The notes below the pieces were generated by a model, which did not search any database, was not told where the DNA came from, and was given only the letters and a program-made list of their open reading frames with translations. Positions 34,406-44,683 of a stretch of 64,000 nt of DNA are shown piece by piece. The translations under genes were made by a program, and so were the position numbers. The DNA is from Eutypella sp. D-1 (lineage: Eukaryota > Ascomycota > Sordariomycetes > Xylariales > Diatrypaceae). Positions within the stretch are counted from its first letter, which is position 1, and every line of letters starts with the position of its first letter. Location: NCBI GenBank assembly GCA_023313575.1, contig JAJTTP010000026.1, positions 248,001 to 312,000 on the forward strand, written 5' to 3'.

Positions 34406-36026
34406 TTGCAGCGCCTATGGACTGATTTGCTTTCTTTTATACCATGGCTACGTCCATATTACTTCTCCGCTTCGCCCGATCCCCGGGCCCTTCTAGGCTA
34501 CAACTACCAGCCTATGGCGCTTCCTGGACCAGTGCAGAGAACTCAGCCGCTGACACACCGGCGGCTCCATGAAAAGCGAGGGCCTGCCGTCCGCATAGCC
34601 GCGACCGTGGTCAGCCTAAGCGATCCAAGCCTCCTACCGACCGTATATGCAGCGCGCGGCGAGTTCTTCAAGGTTTGTTCATCGGTTTGACCGTCGGGTC
34701 AACTTTGCGACGGAAAATCCAAGTTAATCGGGAACATAGTGACTTTTATTCCATCAGTGACGTGGTGTGGGGAACGAGAATGATCGAAACCATCTTCAGC
34801 ACACGAAGTAATGAGGCGTATAAGTCCCTCATCCGCCCAATCTGGCAGTTCCACTCGAACAAAAATATTCTCGGCATGGAAACCCTGATAGACAGGGCCA
34901 TTATGACCTTATGCCAGCAGTTGGAGGAGCGTTTTATCGACAGCAACAGCAGGGCATGCAACATCTCCGACTGGATCGGATACTGTACGTGACCCCGGAT
35001 GTAATAGATACCGCCCTCGTACTCCTGCTAAGATGCCCACCAGTCACGTGGGATGCCATGGGCAAGAGGAATTTCAGCAGACAGTTAGGCTTTCTTTAAT
35101 CAGGTTCTGACGTTGACGGGATGATTCACAAAGCCAAGAAAGCAACCTGTTACCTTGGCATGGTGGGCCAAATCCCTTTTCTTCACAAGCTATTGAAAAG
35201 CTTCCCCTTCCTAGGCCAGCTCGCGCCTTTTACCAAGGCGACTAGATTTTGCGTGCAGCAGCTGCAGGAGCGCACGGGTCGTCCAGGACTGGAAAAGGAG
35301 AGCGATTTCCTAGGGAGCCTTTGGGAGGCTAAGAAAATATACCCCACAGTAGGCAATGACGAGGTGATCGGGTATCTTTTACTCAACGTAAGATCAGAAC
35401 CTCCTTGATACGGTGGCCGTGTTTCGGCTACTGAGGACTTTTAGGTCCTTGCAGGAGCCGATTCCATCGCCGTGATCCAGAAAGTGATCATATACTATGC
35501 TCTGCGACAGCCTCATGTTGTCGCCAGACTTCGAGACGAGCTGGATGCTGCCGACCTGTCTGACCCTGTCCCATATAAGCAGACATGGCAGCTCGCGTGC
35601 CTCGATGCTATCGTTGAGGAAGCACTTCGCATCCACCCACCCATAAGTGGTCTTCTCGAGCGGGTGGTGCCAGAGCCCGGCCTTTTGCTACCGGACGGTC
35701 CTGCTACCCCCCCGGGAACGATTGTCGGCATGAACCAATGGGCCATCACGCGCAATAAGGAGGTGTTCGGCCACGATGCTGAGGATCTTTTTCCGGAGAG
35801 ATGGCTCGTAGAAAACGGCAAGTGCGAGACTGACTACCGCGTACGCCTGAGACGGATGAAGGAGATTGCCGGCTTCGCGTTTGGTGGCAGGAACAGGGCC
35901 TGCATCGGGAAAGACTGCCAAGAGCGGAGCTGTATAAGACGACGGCTACCTTGTTCGGAAAGTACAACATAAGACGTACGGATTGCCCAAGATATTGCCG
36001 TTCGGGTCCTAACCACGCTCATAGAT
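34406..36026 (+). pseudogene. Broken cytochrome P450 (pisatin-demethylase/benzoate-hydroxylase-like)
   Basis: Successive segments match a fungal class E microsomal P450: an N-terminal hinge and substrate-recognition part (…ARGEFFK), FSTRSNEAYKSLIRP, an I-helix region starting near 35445, and an ExxR motif in EEALRIHP. A PERW motif and the haem loop FAFGGRNRACIGKD (about 35875-35915) follow. One intron (34986-35040, GTACGT...ACCAG) restores DWIGYFTWDAMG. Damage is clear. A TAA at 35097-35099 stops the frame where the family has a codon in the GFL-x-x-G-x-DVDGM stretch. A one-base frameshift follows the haem Cys loop near 35915, and the first junction near 34675 does not keep phase. Hence a non-functional relic. 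It may once have detoxified or modified an aromatic compound. Confidence 0.85.
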
Positions 36027-36651
36027 GAAGCTAGCGGACGACAGCCACGGGTTAGCCATCCAACCCGGGTGGATTGTGTCTATCGGCGACATTCACATTC
36101 GTCTATGGCGGCGATAATAATTCACTCGTGCCAAGGAAGTCACTAAGAGTATGGCAGAATAAGGCAGGGCCCGGTTCGGGGTGAACGGTATAGTGGCTTC
36201 TTGATCAACTTGCTACTGGTTCGTCTTCGTATAAAGAATGAATGACCAGATACATAGGAAATGTGTCCGTTTATAAAATTCCTGCTCTTATGTATTTGCT
36301 GTTGCTTTATAGTGCTTTGTTATCCGTATGGATCACCAGCTTTGTATTTTGTAACGGTCTGTGGTATCTAAAGGAGCACCACTTACCAGTGATTTTTACA
36401 GGTCGACAGATGTAGGACTCAGATCTCCGTATTAGACCGGCAATATCCCTAGATCCAAGCTACCAGCTTGTTAATGCGCTCATGACCTCTTTCGTAGTTC
36501 GAGACATGGACAGTTTGTAACGCAAGTCGGCTACGTAAGATACCAGGGATAAGAACCCCCAGATCATTTAAGCCCATACGGTCCCCTTCATTCTCGGACC
36601 CCCAACAAACGATCTCAAAGTTATTGTTCGGAAGCATCCCACTTCCACCTA
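36027..36651. other. No gene seen
   Basis: AT-rich spacer between the P450 relic and a convergent unknown gene. Only short unsupported frames are present. Confidence 0.5.
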
Positions 36652-37347
36652 TCATTCTTGATAGTGTCCGGCCCGTCTATTCCGTTGATGGATCCCAATC
36701 GGACCTCTCAGCTGCCGTCTTAGCCCTGGCTCTAAGCGGCGCGGTCGGACGACCCATAAATTCAAGCCCTTGCAAGGAGGCAGGTCAAGAACGACGAGCT
36801 CCTCGGTAGCTAGAGGGAGATCGACGGTGTGCACGCTCGACTTCGCATCCTCGTAGTATAGTACGGAAGTCGTTATCCTGCCAGACTCGGCCTTGAACAG
36901 TCTTGCTGGATCTGGCACATCAATGACGGTGCCAGGTTCGAGAATATGACATACATTTAGGGTGAAATCCTTAAATGTTACTTCGAGGTTCTCCCTCGAA
37001 AAGCATGTTGAGCGGAGCGATGGAAGGAAAGCATCCGAGCATTTCATCTCGTCTGCGATGTCCTCGACGTTGCCCGTAAGCACTAATATTATATAGCTCT
37101 TGGCGGTATCATGGTTCCCAATTGCGTCCAGGTCGAGACCAAAAATGACAGGCTGTAAGCCACAGGCCGACACCTTGTTGATCCAAGTTTCGTCTTTGAA
37201 AATGTTCGTCCAGAGTCGTACGTGAACCCGCTGCTGATGTGTTAGGGCGCTATTAGCACTTTCGTTTGATTTGAAATATCGAAGCTTATCAAAAGGGCTG
37301 AGCCAAGTGGTGCCCTCACGCCGGATCTCTCGCGGTAAAGAGTTCAT
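36652..37347 (-). CDS. Hypothetical protein
   Basis: 231 residues from the ATG at 37347 (MNSLPREIRREG); an ATG at 37413 in the same frame is less likely. The protein is soluble, with an alternating hydrophobic pattern (…CGLQPVIFGLDLDAIGNHD…, …SYIILVLTGNVEDIADEM…) suggestive of an alpha/beta fold. The last 40 residues become Arg-rich and low in hydrophobic residues, so an unrecognised intron or frame change may replace that end. The family is not recognised. Confidence 0.5.
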   Translation of the reverse strand: MNSLPREIRREGTTWLSPFDKLRYFKSNESANSALTHQQRVHVRLWTNIFKDETWINKVSACGLQPVIFGLDLDAIGNHDTAKSYIILVLTGNVEDIADEMKCSDAFLPSLRSTCFSRENLEVTFKDFTLNVCHILEPGTVIDVPDPARLFKAESGRITTSVLYYEDAKSSVHTVDLPLATEELVVLDLPPCKGLNLWVVRPRRLEPGLRRQLRGPIGIHQRNRRAGHYQE

Positions 37348-37896
37348 TTGGGAGTTGGTTCTAAGGAAATAATGAATAGTCAATATCGAAAGCGTATAAT
37401 GATTAAGCACCAAATTGACCTGCGATAACTATAAATTAAGAAGAACATAGCAGTTATAAACCGGCCGGGCATCCATTATATGCTAAGCCTTTTTATAAGT
37501 TAATTCCTGATTTCTGCTAGTAGACAAAATGGTAGTTCCTGGGTTACCCCTTTCAGGTGCCCGACTCTAGGTTCGCCAAGCAGTGCCGTCTGGCAAGTAT
37601 GTACCCCCGAATTACGGGTAAAATGCCGATCACATATACGGCTAGCAAAAGCAACGGCGCCAACACCGAGAATTTCTGGCTTTGGGCAAGAACTATACGG
37701 GAAGGCGGAATTTTGCTGGTGGACACAGATGTCCAGGCATCCAAGAAAGTGGACCAGCAGACTAATTTATGAACGGTGAAACCTACGTCACGAAATTATA
37801 ATGGTCGGTGCTACCAGGCTCTTGGATCACATTTTTCTGATTCCGTCAGCCGATGGACGTTCTCGTTTCAGAGATGCCATTCGATCGTTGACGCCG
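37348..37896. other. Spacer with one short hydrophobic frame
   Basis: A minus-strand frame of 63 codons at 37553-37744 has one possible membrane helix (LLLLAVYVIGILPVI) but nothing else to support it as a gene. Confidence 0.35.
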
Positions 37897-38309
37897 CTAG
37901 CGTCTACCCATATCCGACTGCCTTGTCTGTTTAAACCCCCGATCTGATCCAACGCCGGCATTGCCTGTTTTCCTTCTCAAAATGCCTGAGATACTATCTA
38001 TTCTTTGTTCCACCCTGTGAATACAATCGTGAACGGTCTTGGCTGTATCAGCTACCTCTTCTGCACCGCCATATGTTTGATCCACCCTTGCAATTTCTCG
38101 CGCAGCTTCGTTTATTGTGTTTATAAGCAAGTTTGTCGCGATGATATCGGCACATATCCTAATAGCGAGGTTAATATAAGCTGAGAATATAATAAAAAGA
38201 TTTTCTGTTCATAACCAGCGGCATACGTTTTCCCGTTTTCGATACCAGCAATGCTCACGTCAAGGGCCTTTACGGTAGGGTGATGTTCTGAATTTGGAGT
38301 GTCTGCCAT
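37897..38309 (-). CDS. Small helical hypothetical protein, two exons
   Basis: Exons 38309-38227 and 38158-37897 join in phase 2 through a 68-bp intron (GTATGC donor, GCTATTAG acceptor), giving 114 residues. The ATG opens MADTPNSEHHPTVKALD. The second exon is strongly amphipathic helix (INEAAREIARVDQTYGG… and DCIHRVEQRIDSISGILRR). Such short helical proteins resemble N-terminal regions of fungal NLR-type proteins in style only, with no specific match. Function unknown. Confidence 0.55.
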
Positions 38310-39349
38310 CGTTCCAGGTGAATTTTAATAACGTTGTTATGAATAATATGGCAACTGGTCCATTTCTTACCCATTAGTCCAGTCGAGGGCCTATGCTAGC
38401 AGGAGTTCTGCGGGTTAGTAAGGAACAAGTAACTAGTCCCGTTCAGACACAGCAAAATAATCTGTGTCGATAAGTTATATTATAGCCTGGTAAGTTGTTT
38501 AAACCGAGAAAAAGGTAATAAACTTAGCTATATATATTTACTATGTCCACTATCCTGGACACTGGGGAGTGGTGCTGTTTGATTGGCGCCTATTCTTCGG
38601 ATCTATATCACATAAGCTGTTGCCCAAAAAGAAACATGTGACTGTCTTTAAGGCTCCGACAGTTTTTCCCCCTTCCTGATGAGACCTGTTTTTTTCGGAG
38701 TGATTTTTATCTGATGGAACTGTATTTGTTTATTAGATTCAGTAGGCCCCAAGATTTTAACGAGGTTATAGCAAATATATATTTGCAAATGGGTGTTGTT
38801 TATAAATAAATATGGTGTTGTTTTGCATTTAACGTTTTATTGCTTCCTGGTATGTTCCACCTTCATTCCTTATATTTTGTCGTTTATTTTTCATGGTTGT
38901 GTAAAATTGTCTCGGAGCTTTTGTTAACTGTCAAGGTGCTTAGTCATAGGTTGAATAATAATTTTAACCCTACTACTTTAACCTATTCTTAGGTGTTCTG
39001 TCCAGTACTGAATGCCGTAGTCAATTATGTTGATCCAGTCCATAAAGATCACCATAGACAAGGCTTTATGACTTGTTTGATATATTATGCGGCCAGGTAT
39101 GGGGCTGGTGTGTTAAATACTTCCTATGCGGTAGGAATCCCTCCAAAAGAGACGAAACCTCGGATAAAGAAGTTACGTAAGTGCTCGAAGAAATCGAGCG
39201 ACGAGGCCATAAAACCAGCAAGCCAGCAACATATTTAAATAATAAACATAAAGGTAACAGGAGAGGAAAAACAAGTAATTTATACATGCATGTAACATCG
39301 GCGCGATATGATTCGGACCCCGGGCTTTACATGGGCGTCCGTTCGGCAT
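38310..39349. other. AT-rich spacer
   Basis: No supported gene. A plus-strand frame at 38993-39238 contains a basic stretch and a GTAAGT after LRK but no convincing partner exon, so it is left uncalled. Confidence 0.45.
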
Positions 39350-40248
39350 TCAGAGCACCGTATCAACCAGCCTGCCCACGTCGATGCACCGGACGTCTTG
39401 AAGGCATGTCGGGTCTTTGCAATTAGTCCGACTACAACAAGGTCGACGGCAGGATGGACACGTTCGGAAGGCTCCGACCCCCTGTACCAACAGGCCTTCT
39501 AAACATCTCCTGCAATATATGTGTCCTGTCTCTGTGTTAGCTTCCGAGCCCTGTCCCATCAGGTTGCGGCGGACCAACCACACGATTTCAACCTGGCAGG
39601 ACGGTCCAATCGTCCATAACAGATTTGGCAATTGTCATCTAAGCCGTACAGTTGTATGACTTTTTGCCGGCCATAAGTACTGTCGTGGGTGTCGATGCCG
39701 CATCGGCCAGACTTCCCAGCTGGAGCACAGCCCGAACAAACAACCTATTATGACCGCTTAGCTCCAGAGCTCACAGGAAATCAACAGCAACGTACACATC
39801 CGCAGACACTGAAAACTCGTGGCTGTAAACCCTCAAGTTCTCTGTAACATGAACGGCAATTATTTCGAGATTCTGTCATGTCGATTGTTGGTGGCGGGCG
39901 GCGGACGAGCGCAGCCCCTGATATGCCAACCATCAGATGTTCCCGTTCGAAAGGTGTACTACGTGAATAGACCTCCAGTCGGAGGTTTTGTACGGTATCG
40001 ACAACGATACTCTGTAGTACCGTTTCTGATTGTTCTAGTAGCTGTTCAGACTGTCTCACACAATCTTGCAAACAATCTCGAGAATACCGGACAGGATCAG
40101 GGTGATGGCCGACATGCCACAAGGCTTCATTTCGCTGTAGCTCGAGCTCCCACAGGTGTTTGCCTACGCAGGCACGTATGGCAGTTGTAACGAGTTCCTT
40201 CATCCGGGCAGTGGTGTCGGGAGAAAACGTTAAGCCGTGGCTCGCCAT
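39350..40248 (-). CDS. Double-RING-like zinc protein, probable E3 ubiquitin ligase
   Basis: Three exons, 40248-39796, 39744-39579 and 39525-39350 (phases 0 and 1; 51- and 53-bp introns with GCTAAG and GCTAAC branch points), give 264 residues. The C-terminal domain is a C3HC4 RING: CQIC, then a Cys before GH, YCRRC, and CPSC. Preceding it, across the first intron, is a second Cys-rich module (CRSC…CGCVVCSGC…C) that looks like a degenerate RING. The N-terminal 130 residues are helical. RING proteins normally recruit E2 enzymes; the tandem arrangement recalls but does not match RBR ligases. A TATAAAA box lies about 130 bp before the ATG. I know of no named family with this layout. Confidence 0.75.
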
Positions 40249-40847
40249 TGCATAAACTTAAGGTCAAATGAATATAAAGAAAAGGTTTGCGGTGTTTAGT
40301 AAAAAAAAAGGAAGCGGTAAAGAAAGAGAAGAAAAGGAAAGCAAAGGAGGAAACGAGGGATTAAAGCAGAAAGCATAGTTTTATAGGCCTTTTTGATAGG
40401 TGCTGGGATGAAGCTGTGCTATAAATTTCCTGGGGGCTGATGCTATGTGACCGAACCTTTTAAGGACGCACTACTACGATGTCCGAATGTACGTTCTTGC
40501 CCCTGCTTGCCCAGCCGGCAGGAGATATAAGCTGTCCATATCTGCGTGTACTGGCCATAATGCCCGGGTAACGTCTGTTTTTTACCGCTGTATGTAATGC
40601 GGAAGTGCCCGTGGTTCCAGATAGGTGCGAAGAAAATAGTTCTAAAAGGTAAGTCTATGATTCATTCTATACGGTCTCCTAACAAATCGTATGAGTCGCG
40701 GCTTGTACCGGTATATATACTGGCTAAATTAATACAAGACACTGATTGCTTGCATAACTATATTTTATTCTTGAAAAATGTTGTACACAAAGTGAAACCA
40801 GACTCCTTGACCGAAATATAACAACAGTAAAACCGATAACGTCAAAA
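40249..40847. other. Spacer
   Basis: Purine-rich leader (AAAGAAAAGG-type) immediately upstream of the RING gene at 40290-40370. An open frame at 40597-40821 on the plus strand is not supported. Confidence 0.4.
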
Positions 40848-41715
40848 TCATACCTGGAACCCACAGCTACGTCCCACCCTCCGGATGAAGCTTGGCGACG
40901 TCGCTTCCATGTTCTTATCTCGACAGATACATCTTGACCCTGCGGTCACGACATGTAGCGCCAAGCTCGAGGCCGCCAAAACACCTGCTATGGTCTAAAC
41001 CGTTAGCCCCATCACGAGGACGTCACAAAAAGGGAAACAAGACTTACCAGAAGCATCTCATCCCGAAATGGAGACCGAAGCGCAAATGTACTCGCATAAA
41101 AAGCCAATATGCGGACTACCAGGTGGACCATAACAAGACCTGTCGTCTGCATCGAATCCTGTAGAATACGTACCCATTCCCAGGCCATCCAGAGATGGTA
41201 TGTGAGGATGGTCGTTCCAGCTAGCCATGGACCCCAAGTCATAGACCTGCTACTTATGAACGTCCCGAGGAGGAAGCCCAGGCTCGTCCCGAACCATACA
41301 GAAGCCAGGGGAACCGGAGCAAATGACCTTTGGCCATAACTCCACGTGCCACCCGCTATGAGGGACTGGTATGGGCTAATCAGTGCATGTCCGCCCAGCA
41401 CAGAACGGCGTTTGTACGAACCTCTCTTGTCATGGTTGAAAAGCTAAGGATGGCGAGTAGATAGGTCGGCCAGGGCGTGTTATTGGTCCACGATAATATT
41501 GCGAACGACGATGCGGCCGCAAGAAGCATGATTGACGATAATACAATGGTTATGACGAAAGTGCGCCTGTATATCATATTCAGGGGTAAAGGGGGCGGGT
41601 ATGCGGTTGTCCGGCGTTGCTTGAATAAACGTACGAAACTACAAGTTGTTGATAACATCTCGAAGATCAAAGTAACGTACATGACATATTGTTGAGGCGT
41701 ACTTAACGGCTGCAT
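40848..41715 (-). CDS. Multi-pass membrane protein with an apparent frameshift
   Basis: From the ATG at 41715 (MQPLSTPQQYVMYV) the frame encodes three hydrophobic helices and then stops at 41380. From about 41440 a second frame continues with at least three more helices (VWFGTSLGFLLGTF, LAGTTILTYHLWMAWEW, VMVHLVVRILAFYA). It then passes a well-formed intron (GTAAGT at about 41037, GCTAAC branch, GGTTTAG acceptor) to a last exon ending at 40848. The two frames overlap by about 60 bp around 41395-41450. A single-base indel near 41440 would join them, whereas no good intron does. So this is either a pseudogene or a sequence error. Six or seven helices are predicted by eye; transport or receptor function is unknown. 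Confidence 0.5.
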
Positions 41716-42998
41716 GATTAACAGGTTAAAAGAAGAAGGTGACGTAAAAGCAAAGTTTACGAGCAAGTGAAAGGCTAGAGGTTGTCGCGGGGGCACGTGA
41801 AATTTATACCTAAGGTCTAGATGGTACAAATCTTTTAAGTAAACGTAAAACAGGTTAAACCGGACTGTTGTTAGACCGATAAATAAGGATAATTTTTAAC
41901 ATAATCTTGTTAAAAAATAGCCCTAAAGGCCTAGGATTTAAATGGCAAGATCAGTAGAAACGGTGTGATACGGGAAAATAATACGAATATAATAGTTTAT
42001 AATACAAAGTAATAGCTTTTTAGCCCAGGCAGTTTCAAGAAAGTAACAGGCAAAATATTATAAATGCAAGCTATAAAGCCGAACGGGAGCAAAAGCTTTG
42101 CTTATAGTTTGGCCTTACCCATAGAAACTTTACTATTATGTTAGATAATGATTGCGCGATGCCCCGTTACGGGAAGGCATGGTCGGAAAGGAAATATGAC
42201 GGTGCCGGAAGATATGCGAGATAGATAGAACCATAGCGATCTAGAACCAGGAAGGAACGACACAATGAAAGGAAGATGACGCTTACTAACATACTGACGT
42301 ACTTATAGCCTACAGTCCTCGCCAACTTACAGTAGAGCCTGGCTGCCAGAAGCGTAATCACTAGTTAGACAATATCGCAAATACGTAAGTTCAATCAGCC
42401 CGGACATCAATAATTTGCTTTCGCTTAGGCTAACAGCAAGTACCTTAGCATGCATGTATATAGGTGCTAAAAATGCTGGCTTGGTCACATAGTCATACCA
42501 TACATAAATCAAAGCCAGAGGTATCTCGTGTATTTCTCCAGACCGTAATAAGCAAATTGAACAAGCTCTGATTAACCCGTATCTTTGTAGCCTGTGTTGA
42601 GGATAGCATGTGAAAGAAGCCAGACCCGCGAATTGGGGCGTATCACGACAGACCAGGAGCCGGGTTTTGCAGCTTTTCCGACCCAAATGATCCGTAGACT
42701 GGGAAGCATGACAGATCTCGTTACCCGAAAACTATTTGATAATATTGCAATGCTATTACACTTTTCAGGATCCGTTAGGACACCTAGCATACCTGAAAGC
42801 TTGGAGCCATATTCCAGGATGGTCCAAAATATCGGCGCATCAATAGTACAACCCGTAACTAGGGGAATAGCAAAAATTACAAGGCGGCTGATACCTGACA
42901 CTATAAGTACATGTATGGGATCTTCCCAAGATAATATCTCTTCCTCTTGTTTCTCCAAACCACCCGATTTTCCAAGATCTATCATTAATCCCGTTCTC
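41716..42998. other. AT-rich spacer
   Basis: No gene is supported. The reading frame of the next gene is open back to 42594 but its likely ATG is at 42999. Confidence 0.45.
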
Positions 42999-43854
42999 AT
43001 GGATCTTGACAGCCCGTTTACGAGCCCGCCGAGCTCACCAGACGTCCAAGCTTACAGTGAGCCGGAAGAGCCGGTGCCGAGAAGGGCCAAAGGAAGGAGC
43101 ATTTCTCGAGCCCCAGGAAAGGCCGTCACCCATTGTGAATTGCCATGTGAACTTTTACGTAAAAATGCTCTGAACGATTTCATTGCATCCTGCAAGATAG
43201 GGTTGATCAGCTGGGCCTATCTTCTGCGGCAGACCACCGTCCCAAAGAATACAAGAAGCTCCGATGCGCCGGTGCTTGCCGCCTTCAAGACGATAGACAG
43301 TTTCATGATGAGAGACAATGACAAAGTCCTCCGCCGGCTGGCTTACGTGCAACTGGCACACCTATTAGACTCCTTGGTAGATAACATCACCACAGACAGA
43401 ACACAGGGCCTTATCCACCGCGCGGCAGGATACAGGAATGCAACGATCGCCATAGATATCTATATGAGTGCACAGCAAACGGGTACCAACGTTGGGCCGT
43501 TGAGACGCGAACTGCTGGAGCGCAAGAGGACAGGCCAGCGATGGCTGCAGCTCGCAGGTCCGTCGCCGTTTACGCTCGTTCTGTATTCGGACGCCGCAGA
43601 CCAAGCCATGTACGTATGATCCCGCCAACGTCCATTGCCGACATTTGTTGACTACCAGCCGAAGATCGTCGGGGCTCGATGACGCATCGTTACGGACCAT
43701 TGCCTCGGAGGCGCTAGGGCGTGCTCCTCCCAAGCTTATACACGCGTGTATTCGGCTAGGCGATATCATGTCTCAGGTGGATGCGCCGGAGCTGGACTTC
43801 GACGATATCACGAAGCAACTCGAGCAGTATTTGCAGTGTTCGTATTTGCGCTGA
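42999..43854 (+). CDS. Hypothetical helical protein
   Basis: Exons 42999-43609 and 43659-43854 join in phase 2 (GTACGT donor, TTGAC branch, CTACCAG acceptor), giving 268 residues. The first 45 residues are acidic, Ser/Pro-rich and then basic (VPRRAKGRSISRAPGK), a possible nuclear signal. The rest is mostly alpha-helical (…LNDFIASCKIGLISWAYLLRQT…, …RRLAYVQLAHLLDSLVDN…) and may be a protein-interaction domain like the C-terminal part of some fungal transcription regulators. No zinc cluster is seen. The in-frame ATG at 42594 would add 135 residues of poor composition. Confidence 0.55.
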
Positions 43855-44683
43855 TGAAAATGGTAGCTCGGACGGCATTTGAGGTTCGCTGAGAACTGAG
43901 GCACGGAGGCACTTTGATTGCATTTCTGATGACGGAAGTACGTGATTGTACGTGATCGGTCCTAGAGGCCGGACATGAGATGGACGAGGCGGCATGGATA
44001 CCCTAGCAATGTATTTTATGGTTATGTACGTCACAAATGGGACCAGAAGAACGGCCTACAGGATCAGTCAATGCCATACTCAGAAACGACTACCGGGATC
44101 AATGTTTGTAGGACGTAGAACACACAAAGGCAAGGGCTCCAAAGAACAGTACTATATCCTTTACAAGTTGCTCCTACCACATTCCTCACGGCATCGTGCC
44201 AAGTCGTCGGAGCTAGCAGCTATTCCATGTCCTTGGAGGCCTCCGTGATGTGATGGCGATTATCCTGGTTTAGGGGTTGGGGTTGGGGCAGAAACCGAGG
44301 ACGGGGTATTCTAGCCAGGGCGTAGCAAGGAAGGGATGACCTGAACCGAGGGATGGCACAAGGGATAAATCAAAACAGGGGAGAAAGTCAAGAAGGGGAG
44401 AGTAAAAAAAGGGATGGCCTGAAAAGGAGAACTAGGAACTAGCACGTAGGTTCTACCTCGGTAAAAATCATTCTGATTTATCCGAAGCGCGTCAATGGAC
44501 ATAATCTCGCCGCATATAATAATGACATGGCCCCAGCCGTGAGGGAATTCTGTATACAATGAAGTCGTAACGACTATCCACCTGATATCTATCAATTACA
44601 CCATTTAGATCAAGACATAGCGTGGTGTTTGTGGGGAAGTGTTCGCTGTGTAATTCTCAGGCGCGCCCGCCCTCTATGCTGTC
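43855..44683. other. Spacer and carboxylesterase promoter
   Basis: No gene is supported. GGTTTAGGGGTTGGGGTTGGGG occurs at about 44269-44287, a short G-rich repeat. Minus-strand open frames here lack support. Confidence 0.45.

Noticed and set aside
38993..39238. Possible transposase-like fragment
   Set aside because: Basic composition alone; no DDE or helix-turn-helix motif and no terminal repeats found.
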